Counted from the stretch's first letter, positions 18,331-30,275 are shown. The stretch: DNA of 64,000 nucleotides from Lagopus muta (GCF_023343835.1 NC_064434.1:9281505-9345504); one strand, 5' to 3'. The notes: generated by a model from the sequence alone, not told the origin. Numbers and translations: made by a program.

Positions 18331-20517
18331 ATGGCTGATTTCTGGGGAATGAGCTTCTTTCTCAGCCTGGAGGATGACGATATCTTCTACCCCATCCTCC
18401 GGATCATGCTGAACATAGCATTATTTGCATTCATGACGGCCTGGTGGAACCGGAAGGTAGGAGTCAGGGCTGGTGCTGAGCCAGGCGCTGCAACACAGGG
18501 AGGGGGGTCAGAGGGGTCAGGGCCATCCGCAGGGCTGGGCTGGGCCCTGCCTGGGAGGAGAGGCTGTGTCCCAGCGGGGCTGGCCAGGCTCGGCCGGGAG
18601 TCCCGACGCAGGCGCGGGGCTGGGCCTGGCTGTGCCCTGGGTTGGTGGGTGCCGCTGAGGCTGCTGGGGATGCTCCCCTCTCACTTGCTGCTTTCTGTGC
18701 CCATACAGGAAGAGAGACAGAGGAAGTGCCAACACGGAGGTAACCGGGAAGATTCTAGAGGTGCTCCACATCCACTCTCTCTGTCTCCTTTGCCAACGGT
18801 TTCGGACTTCCACTCGTCTTCACAGCACGCGAGGATGCAGTGAGTAAAATTGTCCCCTCTTGGAGCATGGCAGCCCTCTCCAGTCACCAAATGGAATCCC
18901 ACTAACGCTGCTCTCTGCTCTGCTGCAGCTCCTCAGTGCCCGGGCAAACGGATGATACCAGTGAAAGACTCAATCGCATGAACAGAAGACTTCGGGCCAT
19001 GACCAGACGCTTGGAGATGTGAGACCACTGATAGGGGAAGGGGATGGGGATGGGGATGGGGATGGGGATGGGGATGGGGATGGGGATGGGGATGGGGATG
19101 GGGATGGGGATGGGGATGGGGATGGGGATGGGGACGGGCAGGGCTTGGTGGCAAGGAAAACTGCAGTGACTCAGGGAGGGATATCCACAGACTTGAAATC
19201 TGAGAGGCAGTGTCCTTGTGAAAGGGTTTACCACAGAGGCACAGACATGACAGAGTCATCCTTGCTCTGTGCCTCGCAAGCAGGGGTGGAAACTTGGGCA
19301 CACACTTGTTGGGACCCCGTGGAAATGACATAGCCTGCCAACACCTTTGAGGTGACAGAAGAGCCCGGGGGCCCTCACGAGTGTTTGGCTCAGAACTGCC
19401 CTCATCTTCCTTCTCTTTCTCCATGTGACACAGGCTCATCTTGGGAATGCCAGAGGGCAGCAATGATTCCACCACCTCGGACATAGAGAGTGAAAAGCTC
19501 TGCACTTCGAGGACATCGCTGTTCCCTTTGAGCACCAGTTGCAGGGAAATGAAGGCACCTTGCCTACACCGCAAAGCCCAGAAGAACTTGGAAAGCTCCA
19601 TCCCAGAAAGCAAGGTGGAGCAGGGCCTGGGCTTCAGTGATCAGAAAAAGCCTGGTACGACGGTGATTCCCATGGTGTGGCACCTGCCCTTTGTGGATGA
19701 GGCTGCAGGAAGTCATCCAGAGCATCGTAACACAATGCAGGCACCAAAGCACGTGCAGAGGAGTTTCTCAGAGCCTGGCCTGGGGAAGAAAGACTCCCAG
19801 CTTTGCCATCCACTGAGGCAAGCAAGAAGGTCCATTCTCTCCCCCTGCCAGCACAGGCACGGGCAAATTCAGGCAAGGAGGTCAGCAGTGCAGGCCCTTG
19901 GCCCAGCGCGAAAATCGGTCTCCATGCTGGATACACGCAGATACAAAGGAACAAAGGCTAAAATCCAGATTGCCTGCTACAGATTCATTGAAGGCCCTGA
20001 ACACGAGCAAAACAGGATTATGCACCTATGGCTGCAGCAGTATGCATATGTTCAGAGGGAAAAGACGAACAAGGCAGCAGAAAGCCACATCCTGCCTGGC
20101 AACAAAAAATCCCAGAGCGTGTCTCCATCTCACACTGCAGCCCTGGTTAATGCCAGAGCTGCAACCGTGGACAAGAGGAATTCACCTGAGGACAAGGCCA
20201 GTAAGCAACAGGGACAGAAAAATACCACTGTTGCCCAGCAGCCAGAGGAGCTTCTGCCACAGTTGTTCAGCTCCCAGCCAGAACACGCAGACATGTGGCC
20301 CAGGCACGTCACAGCAGAACACGAGGCACCCAGGCCAGAGACACCATGTCGGCATTTTAGAAGCTGCTGTGCGCCAATCCACTTCACGTGCCTTTACGTT
20401 AAGCGTGCCTGGGCCAAGCTCCAAGCTGCTACCAAGGCCCTCTATTCCACGATCAGAAAGAGATGTGAGAGGCTCACAAGGAAGGGAGGAGAGCCCATCA
20501 AGAAAAACAGATTCTGA
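18331..20517 (+). pseudogene. Array gene copy 2, nonsense mutation in exon 4
   Basis: Exons parallel copy 1: 18331-18456, 18709-18839, 18929-19018 and exon 4 from 19434, with intact GT/AG sites (exon 2 donor gtgagt here). Exon 4 contains the full-length block that copy 1 lacks, but codon TGA at 20515-20517 replaces the Ser (copy 3) or Pro (copy 1) codon after KKNRF. The same frame reopens and runs to 21156, so one substitution separates it from full length. As read it encodes 476 residues and lacks the last 213 or so. It may be a pseudogene or a truncated isoform. Membrane anchor and Arg-rich exon-3 helix are intact. Confidence 0.65.
19034..19135 (+). repeat. (GGGGAT) hexamer tract, 17 units, intron 3 of copy 2
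   Basis: Starts with GGGGAA, ends with GGGGAC, with 15 GGGGAT units between. It begins 15 bp after the exon-3 end and is the longest of the three tracts. Confidence 0.95.
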
Positions 20518-21156
20518 GCGCTGACCAAGCTGGACACACATCAGCGTGGGAGTAGACGATGCCTCAGACTACTGGCCAAAAGGGAAAGCCCACGTCCACC
20601 TCTGGAGGCAATGAAGAAGGACTTGGTGGCATCTGAAGATAAGACTTTCAGTGGTGGCAGTGAGTCTGGAAATGCCAAAAATGGATCAAGCCAGGGTGGC
20701 AGCAGCCACAGCCTCCGGGACGTGCTGGCTCCTGTTGCCTGTAGAGAGCCAGCCCAAATGCTGCTACCTGTTAGTGGGCTGCTCTTGGAGACCCCAGCTC
20801 CTGCTCCATCTCAGAATGTTGATCTAGCAGGTGTCCAGGCAGGTACAGCTGCAGTGAGTAGCAGATTGCCACCACATGCAACCAGTGGGCAGGAGCAGAA
20901 GGGCAAGGGACAAACCCAGGACAAGCCAGCTCCTACAGGAAGAACTTCTCCACAAAAAAAGCACTCCTCCAGTGAGCAGAGACCCCCTGATGTGCCACAG
21001 CCTCCAAATCCCACTGGGATCAACATTCCAAATTCCCTCATGAAGGAGTTAATCTCATCAATTCAAAAGTTGAAAAAAGCCAGACAAACAGCAGATCAGC
21101 TGCAGATGCAGTTGCAGGCTTCCTTTCCAAAAAACCCCACAAGCATCGTCAAGTAA
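20518..21156 (+). pseudogene. Exon 4 remainder of copy 2, beyond the nonsense codon
   Basis: The frame stays open after the TGA up to the normal TAA at 21156 and encodes the same C-terminal third as copy 3 (Ser/Gly-rich, Pro/Gln-rich, then a short helix and SIVK). It has no splice acceptor or start of its own, so expression would need readthrough. Confidence 0.7.
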
Positions 21157-21904
21157 CCAAGGACAGGTATGGCAGCAGAGGAACCTGGGGCGAGGACACA
21201 TGGTGGAAGAGAAGGGCGAAGGATGCACCCAGAACAGATCTGACTCTGGGGCACTCTGCTCTACGTGCAGCAAAGCCCCACACTGCCACCAGCCACGAGG
21301 GGTAAGCTCCCAGAGATTGGCTGCACCTGCAACTGCAGCTCCAGGAGCAGGATGAGAAGAGACTGTGAATGAATGCCCAACAAGGACAGGACAAGAGGCA
21401 GCAGACCCAAAAGATGCTCCTGCAGATCATCATCCAGAGGGCCTCCTTTGGCTGAGGACATCAACCCCTGTAATTGCAGGAGGGAGCCCACCAGGACACA
21501 CAGTCAGTAAGCAGCAGATCCTGTCACACCCTTCCAGGGAGAAGGTGCTCTCCCTGCTAAGCCATCTCACAGGTGTCCTTCTGCTCTTTCCTGTGTAGGA
21601 ACAGCAGCTGCAGCTCCTCTGCTCACTACTCAGTCATCTTTGCTTGGACAGCTCTGTTGCCATCTTCTGCAGAGAGGACACAGTGGCTGTCCTGATCCCA
21701 GCAGGCAGGGACTGGGCCTGGCATTCCCAGAGGCTTTCAGCACGGGCTGGGAGCAGTGCCAGTCGTGCAAGGCAGCAAAGGGCAGAAAGCAATGAGCTTG
21801 GGTGTGCACAGTGGGACTGAGAAGATAGAGGCCCCAGCACCCATTCTGCTTGCTGCTGTAGGACAGGCAGCCACCTGCAAACGGCAGAGAGATGCCTGTG
21901 TGGG
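21157..21904 (+). other. 3' flank of gene copy 2
   Basis: Near-identical to 7669-8415 and 28577-29325. Carries the same Gln/Leu-rich helix frame and TGA. No independent gene seen. Confidence 0.5.
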
Positions 21905-22380
21905 TGTCATGGAGTTGACTAGATCAATCTACATCCGTGATGGGGGCAACAGGCATCTGCTCTCCTCTCCGCCTCCCCCAGTCCCACAAAAATGGGAAGG
22001 AAGGAAGGGAGGAAAAGAACAGCAGCAACTATCCATGGAGGAAAACTTATTTTACTATGATACCGGAATACAAGATAACACAATATAATACAATTGAATT
22101 GAAATTGAGATTAATAAATCAGACAAGATGGGAGAGAGAGTTCCTGGGACCGAGTCAAACCTGAAAAGCTTGGGACGGCTAGGAAAGAAGCACCTTCCAG
22201 CACCCACTGCAAGGCAGCAAGAGAGCGCTCCCCCACCTGGAGTGGCCAGATCCCGTGACTGCTGTAATATACAGGGAAAGGTACCTGGAACTGGGGCATT
22301 AACACTTTAATGCCCCGTACACTCCATGATGTTTTGAATACTGAAACCCAAAACAAAAATAAAAACATAAAAACATCACA
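21905..22380 (-). mobile_element. Solo LTR of the ERV family, antisense, unit 2 only
   Basis: The reverse complement matches the ERV LTR from end to end. It sits in sequence that is continuous in unit 1 (8400-8425) and unit 3 (29310-29335). Flanks gtggg (21900-21904) and gttgg (22381-22385) fit a 5-bp target duplication with one change. It arose by insertion and LTR-LTR recombination after the units were duplicated. Confidence 0.92.
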
Positions 22381-23035
22381 GTTGGCACCACCTCTCATTG
22401 CTGTGGCACTGTATGCATCAGTCTCCTTCAAAACCCCTTGCTTCTCTTTCCAGGAAAACCGGGGCCGTGGCATGCAGGTGACCCAATAGCCCTGGGAGGG
22501 TGGTAGGATCCCTGTCCCGAGTACCAGCTTAAGAGGGGGACACGGCTGAACTTCTGACACAAGCACTACTTTGACCACTGGTAGTTGTTACTGGCTTTTG
22601 GGGGAAAACAGAACAGTCCAATGACTTTGCTCTCTGTTCCTCATCAGCCATTGTCACCATCTAATTTGACATCCCCACTTTCCCTTGTTGCTCAGCCACA
22701 CTGCACTGCCTTTGAAGACTCAGTAACTTGGTTCTCAGGCATGGAGCACGCAGAAATATAAACAATTATATGACTGTGTAGAGATCCTGATCCAAGTCCC
22801 TTACCGCACCCATAAACACTGGTTGGCCTTCCATAAGCTGCACACTGGGTGAGAAGGTTTGTTGTGTGAAAAAGACCCTTTCTTAAGCCAGTCAGATACA
22901 GTCGCTAAACATAATGAGCCATGAGACCGTTGTCACCTAACAGAAACTTGCAGCCAGTGTATAAAAATCACAAGTATCACACAGGAAAGACGGGACTGTT
23001 TCTGATCTCCTCCTACCTCCAATCCTTCGCAACCT
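22381..23035 (+). other. 3' flank of unit 2, continued
   Basis: Matches 8415-9065 of unit 1 almost exactly. No coding signal recognised. Confidence 0.5.
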
Positions 23036-23369
23036 CCACATAAGGAAATTGAGGTGCTGGAGCAGGTCCAAAGAAGGACAACAAGGCTTGTGAAGGCCTT
23101 GGAGAATGTGCCCTATGAGGAGCAACTGAAGGAGTTTGGGCTGCTTAGTCTTGGGAAAAGAAGGCTGATGGGAGACCTTATGGCTCTCTTCCAATTTCTG
23201 AAAGGTGCTTCCAGCAAGAGCGGGGTTGGTCTCTTCTCACTGGGGACAGGATGAGAGGAAATGGCCTCAAGTTGCACCAGGGTAAGTTTAGGTTGGATAT
23301 CAGAAAACACTTCTTTACAGAAAGGGTTGTTAAGCACTGCAATAGGCAGCCCAGGGAGGAGGATGAATC
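23036..23369 (+). mobile_element. CR1 3' fragment, unit 2
   Basis: Copy of the fragment at 9066-9400: ORF2 C-terminus ([20 protein letters not shown]) and part of the 3' UTR, without the tail. Confidence 0.88.
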
Positions 23370-23376
23370 ATCATTC

Positions 23377-23670
23377 AGCCCACCTCATGTGCCTTTACAT
23401 TCAGCGTGCCTGGGCCAAGCTCTGAGCTGCCACCAAGGCCTTCTGTTCCATGATCAAAGAGAGATGTAAGAAGCTGTCAAGGAAGGGAGGAGAGCCCATC
23501 AAGGAAAACAGATTCTCAGAGCTGACCAGGCTGGACACAGATCAGCGTGGGAGTAGACAATGCCTCAGACTACTGGCCAAAAGGGAAAGCCCGCGTCCAC
23601 CTCTGGAAGCAATGAAGAAGGACTTGGTGGCATCTGGAGATAAGACTTTCAGTGGTGGCAGTGCAGCTTC
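23377..23670 (+). pseudogene. Partial duplicate of exon 4, unit 2
   Basis: Copy of the fragment at 9408-9700, with the same CR1 junction on the left and LTR-like remnant on the right, so it was duplicated with the unit. Confidence 0.75.
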
Positions 23671-23673
23671 TGG

Positions 23674-23775
23674 TTTTTGGACACTGTCATTTTATTTGAC
23701 TTAATGTATTACAATGTGTTATCTTGTATTCCAGTATTCTTGTGTTATTCTTGTATTCCTGATTTAACATCAGGA
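23674..23775 (+). mobile_element. LTR-like remnant, unit 2, internally deleted
   Basis: Same remnant as 9705-9905 but about 100 bp shorter: it jumps from the ttatcttgtattccagtatt text to the tgatttaacatcagg text. Confidence 0.4.
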
Positions 23776-24008
23776 GATTATAACATCTCCAGTTACTCTA
23801 AAAAGAATAATCGTCATGCCCACCAGTAAGCAAGAAAAAATACTTTATTAGCTAAAAAAAATAATGGCTATGTCAGAAAAGGATCCCAGAGAATGCTCTC
23901 ATTCTGGATGGCAAAACTGCAGCCTGGGAGGATCAGAGTGGACCCTACTTACGCTTAAGAAGGTGGTCCTGGAATAGTACACAGAGGCGTACTATCCCAC
24001 ACAGAGGG

Positions 24009-25075
24009 ATTCCCATACGCTCTTCTCTGGTTTTATTCCCTTCCCTCTTCATATCTAGTTTAAGGCCCTCTCCACAAGGCCTACCAGCTCCTACACAACT
24101 ATCCATTTCCTCCTTTCAGACACGTGAGACCCATCAGCAGATCTCAAGCCAGGTGCCAAGTAAACCACCCCATGATCGAAGGAACCAAAATTCTTGTGTT
24201 TGCACTAGTCTCTCAGCCAAGTGTTCACAAGATGAATTTTCCTGCTTCTCTCAGTGTCCTTCCCTGCCGCTCAAGGAATAGAAGAAAATACTAGCTGTAT
24301 GCCCACTCCATCAACTAACCACCCCAGTTGCCGGAAGTCATTTTTGATAATCCTCTGGCTTCTATCAGTGATCTCACTACTGCCAGCCTGAACTATTAAT
24401 AAAGGATAATAATCAGAGGGGTGGATCAGACTGGGGAGTTTTCTAGAAATATCCCAGACCCCAGGGAGGCAGTGCACTTCCCCACTGGTAGGGTCAGGCC
24501 GACATATAGGGCCCTCTGTTCCTCTCAGCAGGGACTCACCTACGACCATCACCCATCTGTCCTTCCTGGTGGAGGCAGTCTGGAGGTGTGGAGTTGATCA
24601 CCCTAGACAACCTTGCAGGTAGATCTGCCCCCGCATCCTCACTCACCTCACCCTCAGGTTCTAGGGCCTCAAACGAATTACATGGAGGCACCTCAGGAAA
24701 AAAGGTAGGTCGAGTTGGGGTTTGCCTGCGCCACTGAGCTGGCATCTGTTTCCACTCCTCCTCTCAAATCGGCTCCTTCTGCTCGAGTATAGCAGGGGAT
24801 GGGGTCCACTACTGTTTCTTTCTCCCAGAGAGTTATTCCACCAATCTATCTCCTGCTCTCACTCTCTGAGTCCTTAACCTCTCCACCTCCTCCTTGAGCT
24901 CTCCCACCATACTGAGCAGATGACCCACCTGCTCACACCTCACGCAGGTAGAATCCCTGCAGCCCTTTACCAGCAGCAGCAGGCTCGGGCACCGCCTGCA
25001 GCCAGAGACCCGCACAGCCACACAGGCACTCAGATTGGGTCATCACAGCCTTTTCGGCAATGGCTTTCAGCCAAA
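24009..25075 (-). mobile_element. CR1 ORF1 fragment, unit 3, uninterrupted
   Basis: Minus strand: Cys-rich motif and coiled coil at 24833-25021 (CVRCEQVGHLLSMVGELKEE), then the esterase-like domain at 24271-24552 (LLRGTEGPICRPD, HPSDYYPLL). It shows the pre-insertion form of the site occupied by the ERV in unit 2 (gaatccctgcagccctttac at 24951-24970). It is a 5' fragment of CR1 with no ORF2. Confidence 0.8.
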
Positions 25076-25767
25076 GAGAGACCATGGATTGTCTAGTGCC
25101 CTTGATAAGGTGCAGAGTGATAGATGGACTGGTCTCTTCATGGGGAGGAGGACTGCACCCTCCCTGCTCACGCACCCGGTGCCAACTGCTGCATTATTCC
25201 TCAGGAGCCGTGCTCTTCCCCCCTGGGGGAGCTGGGGCTCCCTGGTTCTCCCTCTACCTCTTTTGGTGTTTTGCCAGCGTTTTGCCAGTTTTACTTCTCT
25301 GTGACGGGTCCATTGTGCGAGGCTCTGCTCCGAGCTGATCTGCTCGAGGTCTTCCCTGAAAACGCTGGGGAAGAGCAAGCAGCAGCAGCACGGCCATCAT
25401 TGCCTTGCTGGACTTGTCAGGGCCAACAAGAGCTTCATGGGCTCTCAAAAGTGGGAGCACGACACAGAGCCCGCGATTCAGTCCTTCCTGGTGAGAGGCA
25501 GAGGCTTTGCGTGGCCCTGCCCAGGGCCAGGTCTCGGTGTTGGCATGGCAGGCCGGCCATGGCCCCGCTGTGCTGAGCTGCCCCGCTGTGCCACACCCCA
25601 CTGTCCAGCATCACAAACGTTGCCATAGCGCCCACTTATGACACGGCAACCCACATCACAAAGGGGACAGCCCCAAGTTCCGGGCAGAGGAGGCTGGGTG
25701 CCACTTTGCCTGTGAGTTGTCTGGAGAGAGGAGCTTGACCGCTCTGCTCTCTGCGCACGTCACAGAC
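25076..25767 (+). promoter_or_regulatory. Upstream region of gene copy 3
   Basis: Near-identical to 17641-18330. Same ACGTCA half-site just before the ATG and the same spaced GTTGCC/GGCAAC half-sites. Promoter role inferred from position. Confidence 0.4.
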
Positions 25768-28576
25768 ATGGCTGATTTCTGGGGAATGAGCTTCTTTCTC
25801 AGCCTGGAGGATGGCGATATCTTCTATCCCATCCTCCGGATCATGCTGAACATAGCATTATGTGCATTCATGATGGCCTGGTGGAACCGGAAGGTAGGAG
25901 TCAGGGCTGGTGCTGAGCCAGGCACTGCAACACAGGGAGGGGGGTCAGAGGGGTCAGGGCCATCCGCAGGGCTGGGCTGGGGCCCTGCCTGGGAGGAGAG
26001 GCTGTGTCCCAGCGGGGCTGGCCAGGCTCGGCCGGGAGTCCCGACGCAGGCGCGGGGCTGGGCCTGGCTGTGCCCTGGGTTGGTGGGTGCCGCTGAGGCT
26101 GCTGGGGATGCTCCCCTCTCACTTGCTGCTTTCTGTGCCCATACAGGAAGAGAGACAGAGGAAGTGCCAACACGGAGGTAACCGGGAAGATTCTAGAGGT
26201 GCTCCACATCCACTCTCTCTGTCTCCTTTGCCAACGGTTTCGGACTTCCACTCGTCTTCACAGCACGCGAGGATGCAGTAAGTAAAATTGTCCCCTCTTG
26301 GAGCATGGCAGCCCTCTCCAGTCACCAAATGGAATCCCACTAACGCTGCTCTCTGCTCTGCTGCAGCTCCTCAGTGCCCGGGCAAACGGATGATACCAGT
26401 GAAAGACTCAATCGCATGAACAGAAGACTTCGGGCCATGACCAGACGCTTGGAGATGTGAGACCACTGATAGGGGATGGGGATGGGGATGGGGATGGGGA
26501 TGGGGATGGGGATGGGGATGGGGTTGGGGATGGGGATGGGGATGGGGATGGGGACGGGCAGGGCTTGGTGGCAAGGAAAACTGCAGTGACTCAGGGAGGG
26601 ATATCCACAGACTTGAAATCTGAGAGGCAGTGTCCTTGTGAAAGGGTTTACCACAGAGGCACAGACATGACAGAGTCATCCTTGCTCTGTGCCTCGCAAG
26701 CAGGGGTGGAAACTTGGGCACACACTTGTTGGGACCCCGTGGAAATGACATAGCCTGCCAACACCTTTGAGGTGACAGAAGAGCCCGGGGGCCCTCACGA
26801 GTGTTTGGCTCAGAACTGCCCTCATCTTCCTTCTCTTTCTCCATGTGACACAGGCTCATCTTGGGAATGCCAGAGGGCAGCAATGATTCCACCACCTCGG
26901 ACATAGAGAGTGAAAAGCTCTGCACTTCGAGGACATCGCTGTTCCCTTTGAGCACCAGTTGCAGGGAAATGAAGGCACCTTGCCTACACCGCAAAGCCCA
27001 GAAGAACTTGGAAAGCTCCATCCCAGAAAGCAAGGTGGAGCAGGGCCTGGGCTTCAGTGATCAGAAAAAGCCTGGTACGACGGTGATTCCCATGGTGTGG
27101 CACCTGCCCTTTGTGGATGAGGCTGCAGGAAGTCATCCAGAGCATCGTAACACAATGCAGGCACCAAAGCACGTGCAGAGGAGTTTCTCAGAGCCTGGCC
27201 TGGGGAAGAAAGACTCCCAGCTTTGCCATCCACTGAGGCAAGCAAGAAGGTCCATTCTCTCCCCCTGCCAGCACAGGCACGGGCAAATTCAGGCAAGGAG
27301 GTCAGCAGTGCAGGCCCTTGGCCCAGCGCGAAAATCGGTCTCCATGCTGGATACACGCAGATACAAAGGAACAAAGGCTAAAATCCAGATTGCCTGCTAC
27401 AGATTCATTGAAGGCCCTGAACACCAGCAAAACAGGATTATGCATCTATGGCTGCAGCAGTATGCGTATGTTCAGAGGGAAAAGACGAACAAGGCAGCAG
27501 AATGCCACATCCTGCCTGGCAACAAAAAATCCCAGAGCGTGTCTCCATCTCACACTGCAGCCCTGGTTAATGCCAGAGCTGCAACCGTGGACAAGAGGAA
27601 TTCACCTGAGGACAAGGCCAGTAAGCAACAGGGACAGAAAAATACCACTGTTGCCCAGCAGCCAGAGGAGCTTCTGCCACAGTTGTTCAGCTCCCAGCCA
27701 GAACACGCAGACATGTGGCCCAGGCACGTCACAGCAGAACACGAGGCACCCAGGCCAGAGACACCACGTCGGCATTTTAGAAGCTGCTGTGCACCAATCC
27801 ACTTCACGTGCCTTTACGTTAAGCGTGCCTGGGCCAAGCTCCAAGCTGCTACCAAGGCCCTCTATTCCACGATCAGAAAGAGATGTGAGAGGCTCACAAG
27901 GAAGGGAGGAGAGCCCATCAAGGAAAACAGACTCTCAGCGCTGACCAAGCTGGACACACATCAGCGTGGGAGTAGACGATGCCTCAGACTACTGGCCAAA
28001 AGGGAAAGCCCACGTCCACCTCTGGAGGCAATGAAGAAGGACTTGGTGACATCTGAAGATAAGACTTTCAGTGGTGGCAGTGAGTCTGGAAATGCCAAAA
28101 ATGGATCGAGCCAGGGTGGCAGCAGCCACAGCCTCCGGGACGTGCTGGCTCCTGTTGCCTGTAGAGAGCCAGCCCAAATGCTGCTACCTGTTAGTGGGCT
28201 GCTCTTGGAGACCCCAGCTCCTGCTCCATCTCAGAATGTTGATCTAGCAGGTGTCCAGGCGGGTACAGCTGCAGTGAGTAGCAGATTGCCACCACATGCA
28301 ACCAGTGGGCAGGAGCAGAAGGGCAAGGGACAAACCCAGGACAAGCCAGCTCCTACAGGAAGAACTTCTCCACAAAAAAAGCACTCCTCCAGTGAGCAGA
28401 GACCCCCTGATGTGCCACAGCCTCCAAATCCCACTGGGATCAACATTCCAAATTCCCTCATGAAGGAGTTAATCTCATCAATTCAAAAGTTGAAAAAAGC
28501 CAGACAAACAGCAGATCAGCTGCAGATGCAGTTGCAGGCTTCCTTTCCAAAAAACCCCACAAGCATCGTCAAGTAA
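25768..28576 (+). CDS. Unrecognised four-exon gene, copy 3 (689 aa, fullest copy)
   Basis: Exons 25768-25893, 26147-26277, 26367-26456 and 26854-28576 join in phase and encode 689 residues. This is the longest intact copy and the best reference for the family. Exon 1 gives the membrane anchor (PILRIMLNIALCAFMMAWW) after an acidic LEDGD turn. Exon 3 gives the Arg-rich helix. Exon 4 (574 codons) has a basic middle (RKSVSMLDTRRYKGTKAK), a region with IHFTCLYVKRAWAKLQAATK, a Ser/Gly linker, a Pro/Gln-rich stretch and a C-terminal helix (ISSIQKLKKARQTADQLQ). Intron 1 is 1 bp longer than in copies 1 and 2. No enzyme motif is seen. A membrane-anchored scaffold is possible. Function unknown. Confidence 0.68.
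26472..26555 (+). repeat. (GGGGAT) hexamer tract, 14 units, intron 3 of copy 3
   Basis: Thirteen GGGGAT-type units, one of them GGGGTT at about 26520, and a closing GGGGAC. Same distance from the exon-3 donor as in the other copies. Confidence 0.95.
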
Positions 28577-29734
28577 CCAAGGACAGGTATGGCAGCAGAG
28601 GAACCTGGGGCGAGGACACATGGTGGAAGAGAAGGGCGAAGGATGCACCCAGAACAGATCTGACTCTGGGGCACTCTGCTCTACGTGCAGCAAAGCCCCA
28701 CACTGCCACCAGCCACGAGGGGTAAGCTCCCAGAGATTGGCTGCACCTGCAACTGCAGCTCCAGGAGCAGGATGAGAAGAGAATGTGAATGAATGCCCAA
28801 CAAGGACAGGACAAGAGGCAGCAGACCCAAAAGATGCTCCTGCAGATCATCATCCAGAGGGCCTCCTTTGGCTGAGGACATCAACCCCTGTAATTGCAGG
28901 AGGGAGCCCACCAGGACACACAGTCAGTAAGCAGCAGATCCTGTCACACCCTTCCAGGGAGAAGGTGCTCTCCCTGCTAAGCCATCTCACAGGTGTCCTT
29001 CTGCTCTTTCCTGTGTAGGAATAGCAGCTGCAGCTCCTCTGCTCACTACTCAGTCATCTTTGCTTGGACAGCTCTGTTGCCATCTTCTGCAGAGAGGACA
29101 CAGTGGCTGTCCTGATCCCAGCAGGCAGGGACTGGGCCTGGCATTCCCAGAGGCTTTCAGCACGGGCTGGGAGCAGTGCCAGTCGTGCAAGGCAGCAAAG
29201 GGCAGAAAGCAATGAGCTTGGGTGTGCACAGTGGGACTGAGAAGATAGAGGCCCCAGCACCCATTCTGCTTGCTGCTGTAGGACAGGCAGCCACCTGCGA
29301 ATGGCAGAGAGATGCTTCTGTGGGCACCACCTCTCACTGCTGTGGCACTGTATGTATTAGTCTCCTTCAAAACCCCTTGCTTCTCTTTCAAGAAAAACCA
29401 GGGCCATGCAGGTGACCCAATAGCCCTGGGAGGATGTTAAGATCCCAGTCCTGAGGTCTAAGGCTCATTATGTGCTCTACTTGACCAGGTACTCTGAGAC
29501 AAGAAAAAAGCCAGGGTGAGGAAATGAGGGAGCACTAAAGGGGATGGAGGGAACAGTGAGAGCTGGCAGAGACAACTGGCAGTGAAGAACTCTGGTAGGT
29601 TGTTGCTGAAGTAATGAGCTTCAGGGCTAGTAAGACTGTGTTGGGTAAGTGTTCTAAAGCAAAAAGGGCTGACAAAAAAGCTCTTTTTAGGGCTTTTTTG
29701 AAGCCAGCAAAAGCAGTGTAAAATTGAGTCACAT
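28577..29734 (+). other. 3' flank of gene copy 3 and unique spacer
   Basis: Homologous to the other units to about 29455, then non-array sequence to 29734. No gene or recognised repeat in the last part. Confidence 0.5.
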
Positions 29735-30275
29735 ATTCACCAAATACTTGAAGTTGGAAGTAACTTTTGGAGCTCATCTGATCCAACAGTGCTCTGCTTG
29801 AGCAGGTTGCTTTTAAAGATCTCCAAGGAATGAAAGTCCACAACCTCTCTGGGCATCATGTGCCAGAGCTCAGTGACCCTCACACCAAATGTTTCTCAGT
29901 GTGTAGACGGAAATTTCTGTATTCTGGTTTGTACCCATTACCTCTTGTCCTGTCTTTGGGCACCACTGAAAAGAAACTGGCTTCATCCTCTTTGCACCCT
30001 CCCTTCAGATGCAGACAGACATTAATAACATCTCCTCATGCATTCCCTAGGCTGAACAGTGCCAGCTTTCTCAGCATCTCCTAAGAGATGCTCTAATCCT
30101 TTCAATGTCTTTGTGGACCCCTCTGCTTGACTGTTTCCAGTATGCTCATGTCCCTTTGTACTGGGGATGGGGGCCAGAACTGGACACAGAATTGCACGTG
30201 TGGCCTTGCCAACTCCACGTAGAGAGGAAAGCTTGCCACCCTCAATCTGTTGGCAGTGCTTCACCTAATGCAGCA
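29735..30275 (-). mobile_element. Old CR1 3' fragment
   Basis: Reverse-strand CR1 3' UTR and ORF2 end are recognisable but diverged (tccaacagtgctctgcttga, cagtgaccctcacaccaaat, ccttgtcctgtctttgggca). More decayed than the neighbouring elements; the tail is not clear. Confidence 0.75.

Larger units (their letters stand above)
10128..24008 (+). repeat. Tandem array unit 2, expanded by an ERV and a solo LTR
   Basis: Unit 2 begins with the CR1 ORF1 fragment, then has the gene upstream region, gene copy 2 and the same 3' flank as unit 1. Removing the ERV (11079-17531) and the solo LTR (21905-22380) leaves about 7 kb. The next copy of the left boundary sequence (cccatacgctcttctctgg) is at about 24013. 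Confidence 0.8.
24009..29455 (+). repeat. Tandem array unit 3, right end truncated
   Basis: Starts with the same CR1 ORF1 fragment as unit 2 and stays alignable through gene copy 3 and its 3' flank until about 29455 (ccaatagccctgggagga), after which the sequence departs from units 1 and 2. The CR1 3' fragment and partial exon-4 copy are therefore missing. Confidence 0.82.
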
